This document shows, piece by piece, positions 1-5,964 of a stretch of 7,234 nucleotides of DNA. Each line of letters begins with the position of its first letter. The stretch's first letter is position 1. The translations under genes were made by a program, and so were the position numbers. This DNA comes from DASQDT01 sp036380435 (GTDB lineage Bacteria > Acidobacteriota > Blastocatellia > Pyrinomonadales > Pyrinomonadaceae). Under the pieces are notes generated by a model. It saw nothing but the letters and a program-made list of their open reading frames with translations, was not told the DNA's origin and did no database searches. The stretch spans positions 1 through 7,234 of the forward strand of contig DASVES010000331.1 of NCBI GenBank assembly GCA_036380435.1, read 5' to 3'.

Positions 1-1
1 G

Positions 2-190
2 GCCGTCGGCGCGGCGGCCGGGGCGCCGTTCCAGACCGAGGCGCAGGAGATGAAGGCGCAACGCGGCGGCGTGCAGGAGGATCAGATTGCCGGCGAACAG
101 GCCGAGGGCGCGCACAACCAGCGCCGGCAAAACCGCAACCCTTCGGGCAACGACGCCGAAGCCGGCGCGGAGGGTGGCGAGAACTTCTAG
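2..190 (+). CDS. C-terminal fragment of an unrecognised hydrophilic protein
   Basis: This frame is open from the left edge to a TAG at 188-190, giving 62 residues; the start lies outside the window. I do not recognise the family. The tail is low in hydrophobic residues and rich in Ala, Gly, Glu, Gln, Asn and Arg (for example QNRNPSGNDAEAGAEGGENF at the end), so it is probably disordered and soluble. Almost every third codon position is G or C, which supports real coding. An internal Met at position 50 would give a 46-residue protein if the gene were a short complete one, but the frame stays open upstream, so a partial gene is the simpler reading. It is convergent with the large gene that ends at 358, and a palindromic repeat lies between them. 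The function is unknown. Confidence 0.6.
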   Translation, partial: AVGAAAGAPFQTEAQEMKAQRGGVQEDQIAGEQAEGAHNQRRQNRNPSGNDAEAGAEGGENF

Positions 191-230
191 TCGCCGCCGG
201 TGCTCAGGGTTGAGCATCATGCGGGACTGA

Positions 231-320
231 TTCACCGCGGAGGCGCAAAGGACGCGGAGTACACGCAGAGAGATTCAACCCTCTGCGTGAACTCTGCGTC
301 CTCCGCGCCTCCGCGGTGAA
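231..320. repeat. Long imperfect palindrome with ~9-nt internal periodicity
   Basis: Arms at 231-270 and 281-320 are inverted copies that pair at 36 of 40 positions, with a 10-nt loop at 271-280. Each arm consists of degenerate units of about 8-9 nt of the type GCGGAGNNC / GCAAAGGAC / ACGCAGAG. It lies in the 167-bp gap between two convergent genes (stops at 190 and 358), so it could act as a bidirectional transcript end or RNA stabiliser, although neither arm is followed by a clear T-run. A related single arm is at 5401-5441, which shows that this is a dispersed family. The rest of the gap (191-230 and 321-357) shows nothing recognisable. Confidence 0.85.
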
Positions 321-357
321 CGCTTCTCACGCCTCACTCAACTTTAATACAAACCTC

Positions 358-3300
358 TCACCTCACACCCGTCAGCATCGTCTCCATTCTCGACACCGGC
401 GCGGCCACGATGCGCGTGTTGTAACGCTCGATGTAATCGCGGTGCGCCGGCGTCGCCGGGTAGCTCTCTTCGTGGCCGTAGGGGTAGTTCTTCATGCCGT
501 GGAACGGGAGCGGCGCGACCGTGTCGGGGCTGGACGAGTTCAAGTCCATCTCCTTGCTGAAGCCGTCCGCGTAGATGAGGAAGGTGCGCGCCCACCCCAC
601 AGGGAGCGCGGGAAGCTGTGCGGCGTCGAAGGAGATGGCCGCCTCGTCGCCGGGGCGCGCGACGACGAACATGTCATCGACGCCGCCGAGGAGCAGCGGC
701 AGCACGTCGCCCTCGCGCGTGTAGCGGCCCGGCATCACCTTCCACGGCGACGTGTGCGAGACGCGCGCGTAGTCGTACCCGTATGGCTCGCGCCCGTCCG
801 GCGTCTCCTCGGCCGAGAAGCCGCGCCAGCGCAGCTCGGCCGACGCGGGTTCGAGCGTCGTCATCTTCACGGGGAAGTCGCCGCCGGAGGTGTCCAACAG
901 AACCTGATCCCAGTAGACGCGCATGTTTGTGACGACGCGCACCTCGCGCGCGCCGGCAGGAAGTTTGCCCGTCAGATCGACGACGACCGTCTGCGGGCGG
1001 CCTACGGGCACGCCGATGTCCTCGATGACGGTCTGCCAGCGCCCGCCCGCGTCTTTGACTTGCAGCGCGGGCGGTCGCAGCTTCATACCGCTCTGCGCGG
1101 CGGCGACGTTGTCGCTCGAAAAGGCGTAGTCCGTCCAGCCCGTCAACAGCAGCAGCGTGCGCCCACGTAAGGGTGAGGGCGGAGGGATGAGGGATGAATA
1201 AGAGCTTCCATGTTTTACATCATCCCTCATCCCTCTGCCCTCATCCCTCCTTTCATCCCTGCCGAGGTCGAGCGTCAGCGTGTGTTCCTCGGCGTAGCCG
1301 CGTATCCGGTGGAGCGCGAAGTCGTCGGGGTAGCGACGATCCATGTGCGCGATGCGCGCGAGCACGTCGTGGCCGTGCTCGTCGCGGGCGGCGAAGGGCG
1401 CGCGCGACGAGCGCGTGGCGTAGAGCTTGAGGGCGGGGCCATCGGGACGGCCGAGTCCTTCGTTCGGATAGACTTCGACGCCCGCCGGATGATCGACGGC
1501 GACGAGTCGGAGGCGGTCGAGGAAGAGCACTTCTTCGAGTTCGTTGGTGACGCGAATCTCGTAGCGCCCGCCGCGGGCCTTGAGTTGGTCGCCGCGCACG
1601 CGCACGTATTCGTCCGTGTCGGGCGCGGAGCGCACGCCCGGCGCCAGCCAGTAGCCCAACTCGCCGCCGCCGAGGAAGTCCGTGATGAACTCGAAGCGCT
1701 CGCCGTTCCAAGTGTAAAGGTACGGGCAAGACGACGGCTTGCGGTCGAGTTCCGTGACGCTCACGCTCGACACTGCGCCCACGCGCCCGCGCCCCACAGC
1801 GGCGGCGCCCGTCGCGGAAATCTCCGTCTCGGCCTGCACGATGCCGGCCGGCCACAGCACGCGCACGGCGTCGGCGCGTGCGCGCCCGCCCAGTCCGAAC
1901 ACCACGTCGGCCGGAGCCGGAGCCGGCATGGCCGAATAGGTTTCGTGCTTCTGGCTGAGACTTCCCGCGCGCATCTCCACCTTCGCGCCGACGCCGCTGC
2001 GGTTGCTCACCTTCCCCGCGAGGCGCACGCGCACGGCGCCGCGGCGGTTGCCGCCTTCGTTGCGCGCGAAGACAAGGGGGCCGCCCTCGCGCCTGAAGAC
2101 GAGGTCGGTGTCGCCGTCAGCGTCCACGTCGCCGGAGACGAGGACGCGCGGCGACGGTCTCGCGTCCGAAGCTGCGCTGAACAAGCCACGCGTGGCGTGC
2201 TCGCTCACGTCGGCCCAACCGCGCCCCGTGTTGCGCCAGACGCCCACCTCGCCTGATGTGTCGTTGATGGCGACAGCGACGAGGTCGAGCAGGCCGTCGT
2301 TGTCGTAGTCGAGGAACTGCGCCGCGTGGCGCTCCACGGATTTCGCGCTCATCCCGCTCTCGGCGCGCCCTGCTGGCCCGTCCACGACGTTGAAACGGCC
2401 TTTGCCGTCGCTCATGGCGAAGTAGCCGGGGAAGGCGCCGCGGCCGAAGTAAAAGTCCGTAAAGCCGTCCTTGTTCACGTCGCCGGCGGCGGCGCAGGTC
2501 AGCCCCGTAGCGTCGAAGCGCAGGCCGGCTTCCGTCCCCACGTCGCGGAACGTGCCGTCGCGCAGGTTGCGGTAGAGCGCGGGCTGTTTGTCGTGATAGA
2601 CGACGAGCAGGTCAACGTCGCGCCGGTTGTCGTAGTCGGTCGGCACGACGGCGACCGCGTTTCCCTTCGCGGAGAGACCGGCCTCCGCGGTGAAGTCTTT
2701 AAAGGCGCCGTCGCCGTTGTTGCGCAGCAGGAGGTTCGGCGCGTCAACGGGCGTGCGACGCGCTTCGCCCGGCTGACTCTCGCGGGCCGCGTCAGTCGCG
2801 CTTTGCGCGAAGCCGGCGACGAAGATGTCGAGGTCGCCGTCGTGGTCGGCGTCGAGGAAGGCCGCGGAGATCGAGAGGTGCGGGTAGGCGGGAATCCCGG
2901 CCGCGGCGGTCACGTCGGCGAAGAGACCGCGCCCCTCGTTGCGGTAGAGATTGAGCGCGCCGTTGCGCAGCACGAAGAGGTCGGGGCGCTCGTCGTTGTT
3001 GAAGTCGCCGGCCAGCGCACCGATGCCGATGCCCGGCGCGGCTTCAGCGAGCGCGCCCGAGCGAGACGTGACATCGACGAGCCGGCCGCCGTCGTTGCGT
3101 CGGAGTCGCTGCGACGTGGGTGTGACCTCGAAGAGGTCGAGGTCGCCGTCGGAGTCGAAGTCGAAGAGCGTCACGCCGCCGCCGAGCGCCGCGGCGAGCG
3201 AACGCTTCCGCTCTCCCGCGCGCGGCGAAGTGGCGTCGGGCTTGGCCGCCGCCCTGCGCGCGCGCCTGCTGCCGGCCGCCCTTCCCTGTGGCATCACACT

Positions 3301-4077
3301 CGCCGTCGCGTCGGTGAAGGCGACGCGCGGAGTTGTGGGGTCAACTAAGTCTGGCTCGGCGCCGGTCGAGGCGACGGCCTCCGCGTAGCGGCCCTGTTCC
3401 AGATAGTTCGGGCCGATGACGGTCGCGGCGCCGCTCTGACGAAGCGCCTGAAAACGCTCGATCATGCGCTGCCCCTCTTCGCGCTGCCCGGCACGCAGGA
3501 GCGCGGTGCCGAGGTTGTAGAGCGCCGTGCCGTTGTAAGGCTCCTCCGAGAGTGCGGCGCGGAAGGCTTCGACGGCCTCGGGGTACTTGCGCTGCTGTGC
3601 GAGGAGCTGACCCGTGTTGACGAGTGCGCCCACGTCGCGCGCGTCCGCGTCGAGGACGCGGCGGAAGGAGGCGAGCGCGTCGTCGGGGCGGTTCTGCGAG
3701 CGCGCGATGAGACCGAGGATGTAGTGTGGCTGCGGCGCGCGGGGCGCGAGCGCGACGGCGGCCTCGGCCTCGCGGCGCGCGGCGTCGGCGTCGGGCACGT
3801 TGAAGAGCGCGACGGCGAGGTTGATGCGCGCGAGCGCAAGCCCAGGGTCGAGCCGGAGCGCGCGGCGGAATTGTTCGGCCCCGTCGGCGTGCCGGAACTG
3901 TTCGAGCAGCGCGACGCCGAGATTGTTCGCGCGATACGCCTCCTCGCGCGTGTTTGTCGGGCCGGTCTGTTCCCCGCCGCGAGCGCGTCTTTGCGTGCCG
4001 GCGCGGGGCGGCGCGGCGAGCGGAATGAAGACCAGACAGAGGACGAGGGAGGCGAATTGGCGCGTGCGTATTTTCAT
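358..4077 (-). CDS. Exported TPR / FG-GAP (VCBS) / ASPIC-UnbV protein with large C-terminal module
   Basis: A 1239-residue protein, probably exported; the exact role is unknown. Start: the frame stays open to 4197, but the Met at 4077 gives a clean signal peptide (MKIRTRQFASLVLCLVFIPL, then AAPPRA), so I place the start there; no strong Shine-Dalgarno is visible. Domains: five consecutive 34-residue TPRs (about 46-215); a low-complexity basic linker (about 260-295); an FG-GAP/VCBS propeller region (about 297-675) with calcium-loop-type motifs at 306, 358, 409, 481, 533, 590 and 650 (for example DFDSDGDLD, DYDNDGLLD), of which those at 358 and 481 are degenerate; and an ASPIC/UnbV domain (about 676-755). 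A C-terminal module of about 460 residues begins near CPYLYTWNGERFEF (784-797) and has no domain name I know. It is interrupted at about 940-971 by an in-frame repeat insertion. Families of this build are usually annotated as CRTAC1-like and are frequent in Acidobacteriota; surface binding or adhesion is an inference. Confidence 0.93.
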   Translation of the reverse strand: MKIRTRQFASLVLCLVFIPLAAPPRAGTQRRARGGEQTGPTNTREEAYRANNLGVALLEQFRHADGAEQFRRALRLDPGLALARINLAVALFNVPDADAARREAEAAVALAPRAPQPHYILGLIARSQNRPDDALASFRRVLDADARDVGALVNTGQLLAQQRKYPEAVEAFRAALSEEPYNGTALYNLGTALLRAGQREEGQRMIERFQALRQSGAATVIGPNYLEQGRYAEAVASTGAEPDLVDPTTPRVAFTDATASVMPQGRAAGSRRARRAAAKPDATSPRAGERKRSLAAALGGGVTLFDFDSDGDLDLFEVTPTSQRLRRNDGGRLVDVTSRSGALAEAAPGIGIGALAGDFNNDERPDLFVLRNGALNLYRNEGRGLFADVTAAAGIPAYPHLSISAAFLDADHDGDLDIFVAGFAQSATDAARESQPGEARRTPVDAPNLLLRNNGDGAFKDFTAEAGLSAKGNAVAVVPTDYDNRRDVDLLVVYHDKQPALYRNLRDGTFRDVGTEAGLRFDATGLTCAAAGDVNKDGFTDFYFGRGAFPGYFAMSDGKGRFNVVDGPAGRAESGMSAKSVERHAAQFLDYDNDGLLDLVAVAINDTSGEVGVWRNTGRGWADVSEHATRGLFSAASDARPSPRVLVSGDVDADGDTDLVFRREGGPLVFARNEGGNRRGAVRVRLAGKVSNRSGVGAKVEMRAGSLSQKHETYSAMPAPAPADVVFGLGGRARADAVRVLWPAGIVQAETEISATGAAAVGRGRVGAVSSVSVTELDRKPSSCPYLYTWNGERFEFITDFLGGGELGYWLAPGVRSAPDTDEYVRVRGDQLKARGGRYEIRVTNELEEVLFLDRLRLVAVDHPAGVEVYPNEGLGRPDGPALKLYATRSSRAPFAARDEHGHDVLARIAHMDRRYPDDFALHRIRGYAEEHTLTLDLGRDERRDEGRGMRDDVKHGSSYSSLIPPPSPLRGRTLLLLTGWTDYAFSSDNVAAAQSGMKLRPPALQVKDAGGRWQTVIEDIGVPVGRPQTVVVDLTGKLPAGAREVRVVTNMRVYWDQVLLDTSGGDFPVKMTTLEPASAELRWRGFSAEETPDGREPYGYDYARVSHTSPWKVMPGRYTREGDVLPLLLGGVDDMFVVARPGDEAAISFDAAQLPALPVGWARTFLIYADGFSKEMDLNSSSPDTVAPLPFHGMKNYPYGHEESYPATPAHRDYIERYNTRIVAAPVSRMETMLTGVR
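1171..1260. repeat. Heptad-repeat palindrome inserted in frame inside the large exported-protein gene
   Basis: Arms at 1172-1197 and 1220-1245 pair at 24 of 26 positions around a 22-nt loop. On the + strand the left arm is made of GGGATGA-type heptads and the right arm of TCATCCC-type heptads, with one further TCATCCC at 1253-1259. The element sits inside the coding sequence read on the minus strand and encodes roughly residues 940-971, a charged then Ser/Pro-rich stretch (DERRDEGRGMRDD ... SSLIPPPSPLRG) that looks unlike the beta-rich protein on either side. The stretch from 1171 to 1260 is 90 nt, a multiple of three, and the frame is kept. The exact insertion borders cannot be set without an uninterrupted relative. 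Confidence 0.85.
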
Positions 4078-4194
4078 GGTTAACTGTCGGCCAGTGTGTT
4101 TTCGTATGGGCTGGAGAGAGTAGACACTGACGCGGCGCGCGAGCGCAAGTTTGTGCGCGTCGTTGCTCACAGGGGGCGTCGTCGTCGGGCAGGG

Positions 4195-4213
4195 CAACTG
4201 GCAGCAGCAGTTG
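4195..4213 (+). other. Small stem-loop upstream of the terminator
   Basis: CAACTG at 4195-4200 is the exact inverse of CAGTTG at 4208-4213, with a 7-nt GCAGCAG loop. It lies 15 nt upstream of the terminator hairpin, so both would be in the same plus-strand RNA. A 6-bp stem can arise by chance; it is listed because the pair of adjacent hairpins would suit a structured leader or small RNA. Confidence 0.3.
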
Positions 4214-4228
4214 GAGCAAAGCGGCAGC

Positions 4229-4276
4229 GCCGGCAGCCCCGTTACGAACGCGCAACGGGGCTGCCGGCTTTTGTTT
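4229..4276 (+). terminator. Intrinsic (Rho-independent) terminator upstream of rtcA
   Basis: A perfect 15-bp GC-rich stem (4229-4243 pairs with 4254-4268), a 10-nt loop (4244-4253) and an immediate TTTTGTTT tract (4269-4276) form a textbook plus-strand intrinsic terminator. Read on the minus strand the stem is not followed by a T-run, so it is directional. No plus-strand protein gene lies just upstream, because the neighbour there is the divergent large gene starting at 4077. It therefore ends either a short noncoding transcript, antisense read-through from the large gene, or a prematurely stopped rtcA leader. It ends 81 nt before the rtcA start codon. Confidence 0.85.
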
Positions 4277-4306
4277 CAAAATCCAAGCTTTATTTGTTGT
4301 GATAAG
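4269..4306 (+). promoter_or_regulatory. AT-rich candidate rtcA promoter region
   Basis: A 38-nt AT-rich stretch directly after the terminator stem stands out from the GC-rich surroundings and contains TTGTTGTGATAAGG near 4294-4307, which could provide a weak extended -10-like element (TG then GATAAG). No well-spaced -35 box is convincing. A promoter here would make rtcA independent of the upstream terminator. This is inferred from composition and position only. Confidence 0.25.
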
Positions 4307-4357
4307 GACGCAGCGACAACCGCGACGAGCGCTTGGCCTGAGATTGCGACAGAGAAG

Positions 4358-5377
4358 ATGATTATCATTGACGGCTCATTCGGCGAGGGCGGCGGGCAGA
4401 TCATCCGCACCTCGCTCGCGCTCTCGCTCATCACTGGAAAACCTTTCCGCGTGATGAACGTGCGCGCGCGGCGCGACCGTCCCGGCCTCCAGCGCCAACA
4501 CCTGACGGCCGTTAACGCCGCCGCCACGGTCGGGGCCGCGCGCGTTGAAGGCGCGGCCATCGGCGCGCGCGAGTTCACGTTCGTCCCCGGCGAGGTCACG
4601 GCTGGCGAGTACTCGTTTCCCACGGGGACGGCCGGCAGCACCACGCTCGTCGCGCAGGCGATTCTGCCGCCGCTCATGCTGGCCGCCGCGCCGAGCGTCG
4701 TCACACTCGAAGGCGGCACGCACAACGTCCACGCGCCGCCCTTCGAGTTTCTGGAGAAGACCTTCGTGCCGCTCGTCAACCGGACGGGCGCGGGCGTCAG
4801 TGTCGAACTCGTGCGCTACGGCTTCTACCCGCCGGGCGGCGGCCGGCTTGACGTGCTCATCGAGCCGCGCGCCGTCGCGCGCCGCCTCGACATCACGGAA
4901 CTCGGCGGCGTGCGGCGTGCCGGCGCACGCGCGCTCGTCGTCAAACTCGCGCCCTCGGTCGGCGAGCGCGCACTGGAAGTGGTCAGGCGAAAACTTGGCT
5001 GGGAGGGCGACGCGCTCCGGCTCGAACTCTCACAGGACGCGCTCAGCCCGAACGTCGTCCTGACGCTGGAGGTCGAGAGCGAGCACCTGACGGAAGTCTT
5101 CACGGGGGTGGGCGAGCGCGGCGTGCGCGTCGAGACGATTGCCGAGCGCGTGTGCGACGAGGCCGCGCGCTATCTGGAGATCGGCGCCCCCGTCGGCGCG
5201 CACCTCGCCGACCAACTGCTTATCCCTCTGGCGCTCTCGGGCGGCGGCTCATACATCACGGGGCCGCTCTCACTTCACACGACAACCAATATTGAAATCG
5301 TGAAGAAGTTTCTGCCCGTCGAAATCACGGCCTCGCACTTGAGTAATGAGTTGTGGAAGGTGGAGGTCTTTGCCTGA
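4358..5377 (+). CDS. rtcA: RNA 3'-terminal phosphate cyclase RtcA
   Basis: A 339-residue protein, almost the same length as E. coli RtcA (338). The family converts an RNA 3'-phosphate to a 2',3'-cyclic phosphate with ATP, through an adenylylated histidine and an adenylylated RNA end, in the cytoplasm. Family signatures: N-terminal DGSFGEGGGQIIRTSLALS (5-23), RRDRPGLQRQHLTAV (38-52), FPTGTAGSTTLV (87-98), GGTHNVHAPPFEF (119-131), YGFYPPGGG (154-162), and the C-terminal ADQLLIPLALSGGG with SLHTTTN. His307 in the last motif corresponds to the nucleotidyl-accepting histidine. Start: the frame is open from 4151, but only the ATG at 4358 matches the family N-terminus; a purine-rich AGAGAAG abuts it, so ribosome binding looks weak. 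A terminator and an AT-rich patch lie upstream; a HAD phosphatase gene follows 92 bp downstream. No rtcB or rtcR is in the window. Confidence 0.96.
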   Translation: MIIIDGSFGEGGGQIIRTSLALSLITGKPFRVMNVRARRDRPGLQRQHLTAVNAAATVGAARVEGAAIGAREFTFVPGEVTAGEYSFPTGTAGSTTLVAQAILPPLMLAAAPSVVTLEGGTHNVHAPPFEFLEKTFVPLVNRTGAGVSVELVRYGFYPPGGGRLDVLIEPRAVARRLDITELGGVRRAGARALVVKLAPSVGERALEVVRRKLGWEGDALRLELSQDALSPNVVLTLEVESEHLTEVFTGVGERGVRVETIAERVCDEAARYLEIGAPVGAHLADQLLIPLALSGGGSYITGPLSLHTTTNIEIVKKFLPVEITASHLSNELWKVEVFA

Positions 5378-5400
5378 ACAAGAGTGTGTTCCGCGTTGGA

Positions 5401-5441
5401 CTCACCGCCGAGTCGCAAAGGACGCAGAGTTCACGCGAGAG
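5401..5441. repeat. Degenerate solo arm of the 231-320 repeat family
   Basis: These 41 nt match the left arm of the palindrome at 231-270 at 35 of 40 aligned positions plus one inserted base; the shared core is GCAAAGGACGC (5415-5425). The segment GACGCAGAGTTCACGC (5421-5436) matches the complement of the other arm better, so the copy is a mosaic of both. No inverted partner arm follows. It occupies the middle of the 92-bp gap between rtcA and the HAD gene and ends 28 nt before the HAD start codon, so it contributes to that gene's upstream region. Confidence 0.75.
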
Positions 5442-5469
5442 GGTTGAGTCTATTCAAGAGACGTTTCAA

Positions 5470-5964
5470 ATGACACACGACCGGCCCATCAAGCTCTACG
5501 TCTTCGACGCCGACGGCACGCTCCGCCGCACGACTGTTGAAGGACAACCGTGCCCGAACAAGCCCGGCGAGTGGGAGTTGATACCGGGCGTGCGCGAGCG
5601 CCTTTCGCAAATCGACTGGACGTGCGCGAGCTTTGGCGTCGCCTCCAATCAGGGCGGCGTCGGGACGGGCTACATGAGACATGAGGCCGCGTGGCAATTG
5701 CTCTTCGACATGGCCGCCGCGGCCCTCGGCTCCGAGCCGCCGGCCGGCTCAATCGAGATGTGCCCGCACGCGCCATACTCGAACTGCCCCTGTCGCAAGC
5801 CGAAGCCGCTGATGCTCCGCCGCCTGATGCACCGCTTCCGCGCGACGAAGAGGGAGACGCTCTTCGTCGGCGACATGGATCGCGACAAGGAGGCGGCGCG
5901 GCGCGCGGGCGTCCGCTTTCTGTGGGCGCACGAGTTCTTCGGGTGGGAGACGCCGGGGGCTTAG
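5470..5964 (+). CDS. HAD-IIIA family phosphatase with zinc-binding loop (GmhB/HisB-N-like)
   Basis: A 164-residue haloacid dehalogenase superfamily phosphatase, probably cytosolic. HAD motifs: I, DADGT (13-17; Asp13 nucleophile, Asp15 acid/base); II, SNQGG (Ser59); III, Lys in CRKPKP (about Lys110); IV, GDMDRD (134-139). Between II and III is a Cys98-x-His100 ... Cys106-x-Cys108 set leading into RKPKP, the zinc loop typical of heptose-1,7-bisphosphate phosphatase (GmhB) and the histidinol-phosphatase domain of HisB. The length fits a single-domain enzyme. The substrate cannot be told from sequence; no heptose or histidine genes are here. Polynucleotide 3'-phosphatases are related HAD-IIIA enzymes but usually lack this zinc loop. 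Start: ATG 5470 places motif I about 13 residues in; the frame is open upstream but would overlap rtcA. It follows rtcA after 92 bp holding a repeat remnant, and its stop interlocks with that of the convergent gene. Confidence 0.9.
   Translation: MTHDRPIKLYVFDADGTLRRTTVEGQPCPNKPGEWELIPGVRERLSQIDWTCASFGVASNQGGVGTGYMRHEAAWQLLFDMAAAALGSEPPAGSIEMCPHAPYSNCPCRKPKPLMLRRLMHRFRATKRETLFVGDMDRDKEAARRAGVRFLWAHEFFGWETPGA

Larger units (their letters stand above)
4078..4357. other. Divergent intergenic region between the large exported-protein gene and rtcA
   Basis: This 280-bp region must hold the promoters of both divergent genes. The left part (4078-4190) contains the minus-strand 5' leader of the large gene and shows no convincing consensus promoter. 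The middle carries a small stem (4195-4213) and a strong plus-oriented intrinsic terminator (4229-4276). The right part (4269-4306) is an AT-rich patch in otherwise GC-rich DNA and is the best candidate for the rtcA promoter. Frames on both strands run through parts of the region but lack independent support as genes. Confidence 0.7.

Noticed and set aside
1171..1260. CRISPR-like or coding tandem repeat
   Set aside because: The units are 7 nt without spacers and form inverted arms, so it is a hairpin repeat rather than a CRISPR array or a protein repeat.
1210..3348. Long plus-strand open frames (1210-2256 and 2326-3348) opposite the large gene
   Set aside because: They are antisense shadows produced by GC-rich codons; their products are Arg/Ala/Val-rich with no recognisable domain, whereas the minus frame has clear TPR, VCBS and ASPIC motifs throughout.
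4029..4077. Lipoprotein lipobox at the LVLC of the large protein's signal peptide
   Set aside because: The Cys lies in the middle of the hydrophobic core with Leu at -1, which does not fit a lipobox; an ordinary signal peptide is more likely.
4118..4160. Minus-strand -35/-10-like pair (TTGCGC and TCTACT) for the large gene
   Set aside because: The match is weak with a long spacer, and such hexamers occur easily by chance.
4078..4197. N-terminal extension of the large exported protein to 4197
   Set aside because: The added 40 residues would precede and mask a good signal peptide starting at the Met at 4077; they are probably untranslated leader.
3341..4279. A 312-residue minus-strand frame overlapping the N-terminal part of the large gene
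   Set aside because: Its product is an Arg/Pro/Ala-rich shadow in another frame; the TPR-encoding frame explains the same DNA.
4151..4357. N-terminal extension of RtcA upstream of 4358
   Set aside because: It runs through the terminator hairpin and has no family similarity; the ATG at 4358 gives the normal RtcA length and N-terminus.
4545..5063. Arg/Ser-rich plus-strand frame inside rtcA
   Set aside because: It is a shadow frame within a gene whose true frame has all RtcA motifs.
5353..5469. N-terminal extension of the HAD phosphatase
   Set aside because: It overlaps the end of rtcA and translates the repeat relic; the HAD fold begins directly after the ATG at 5470.
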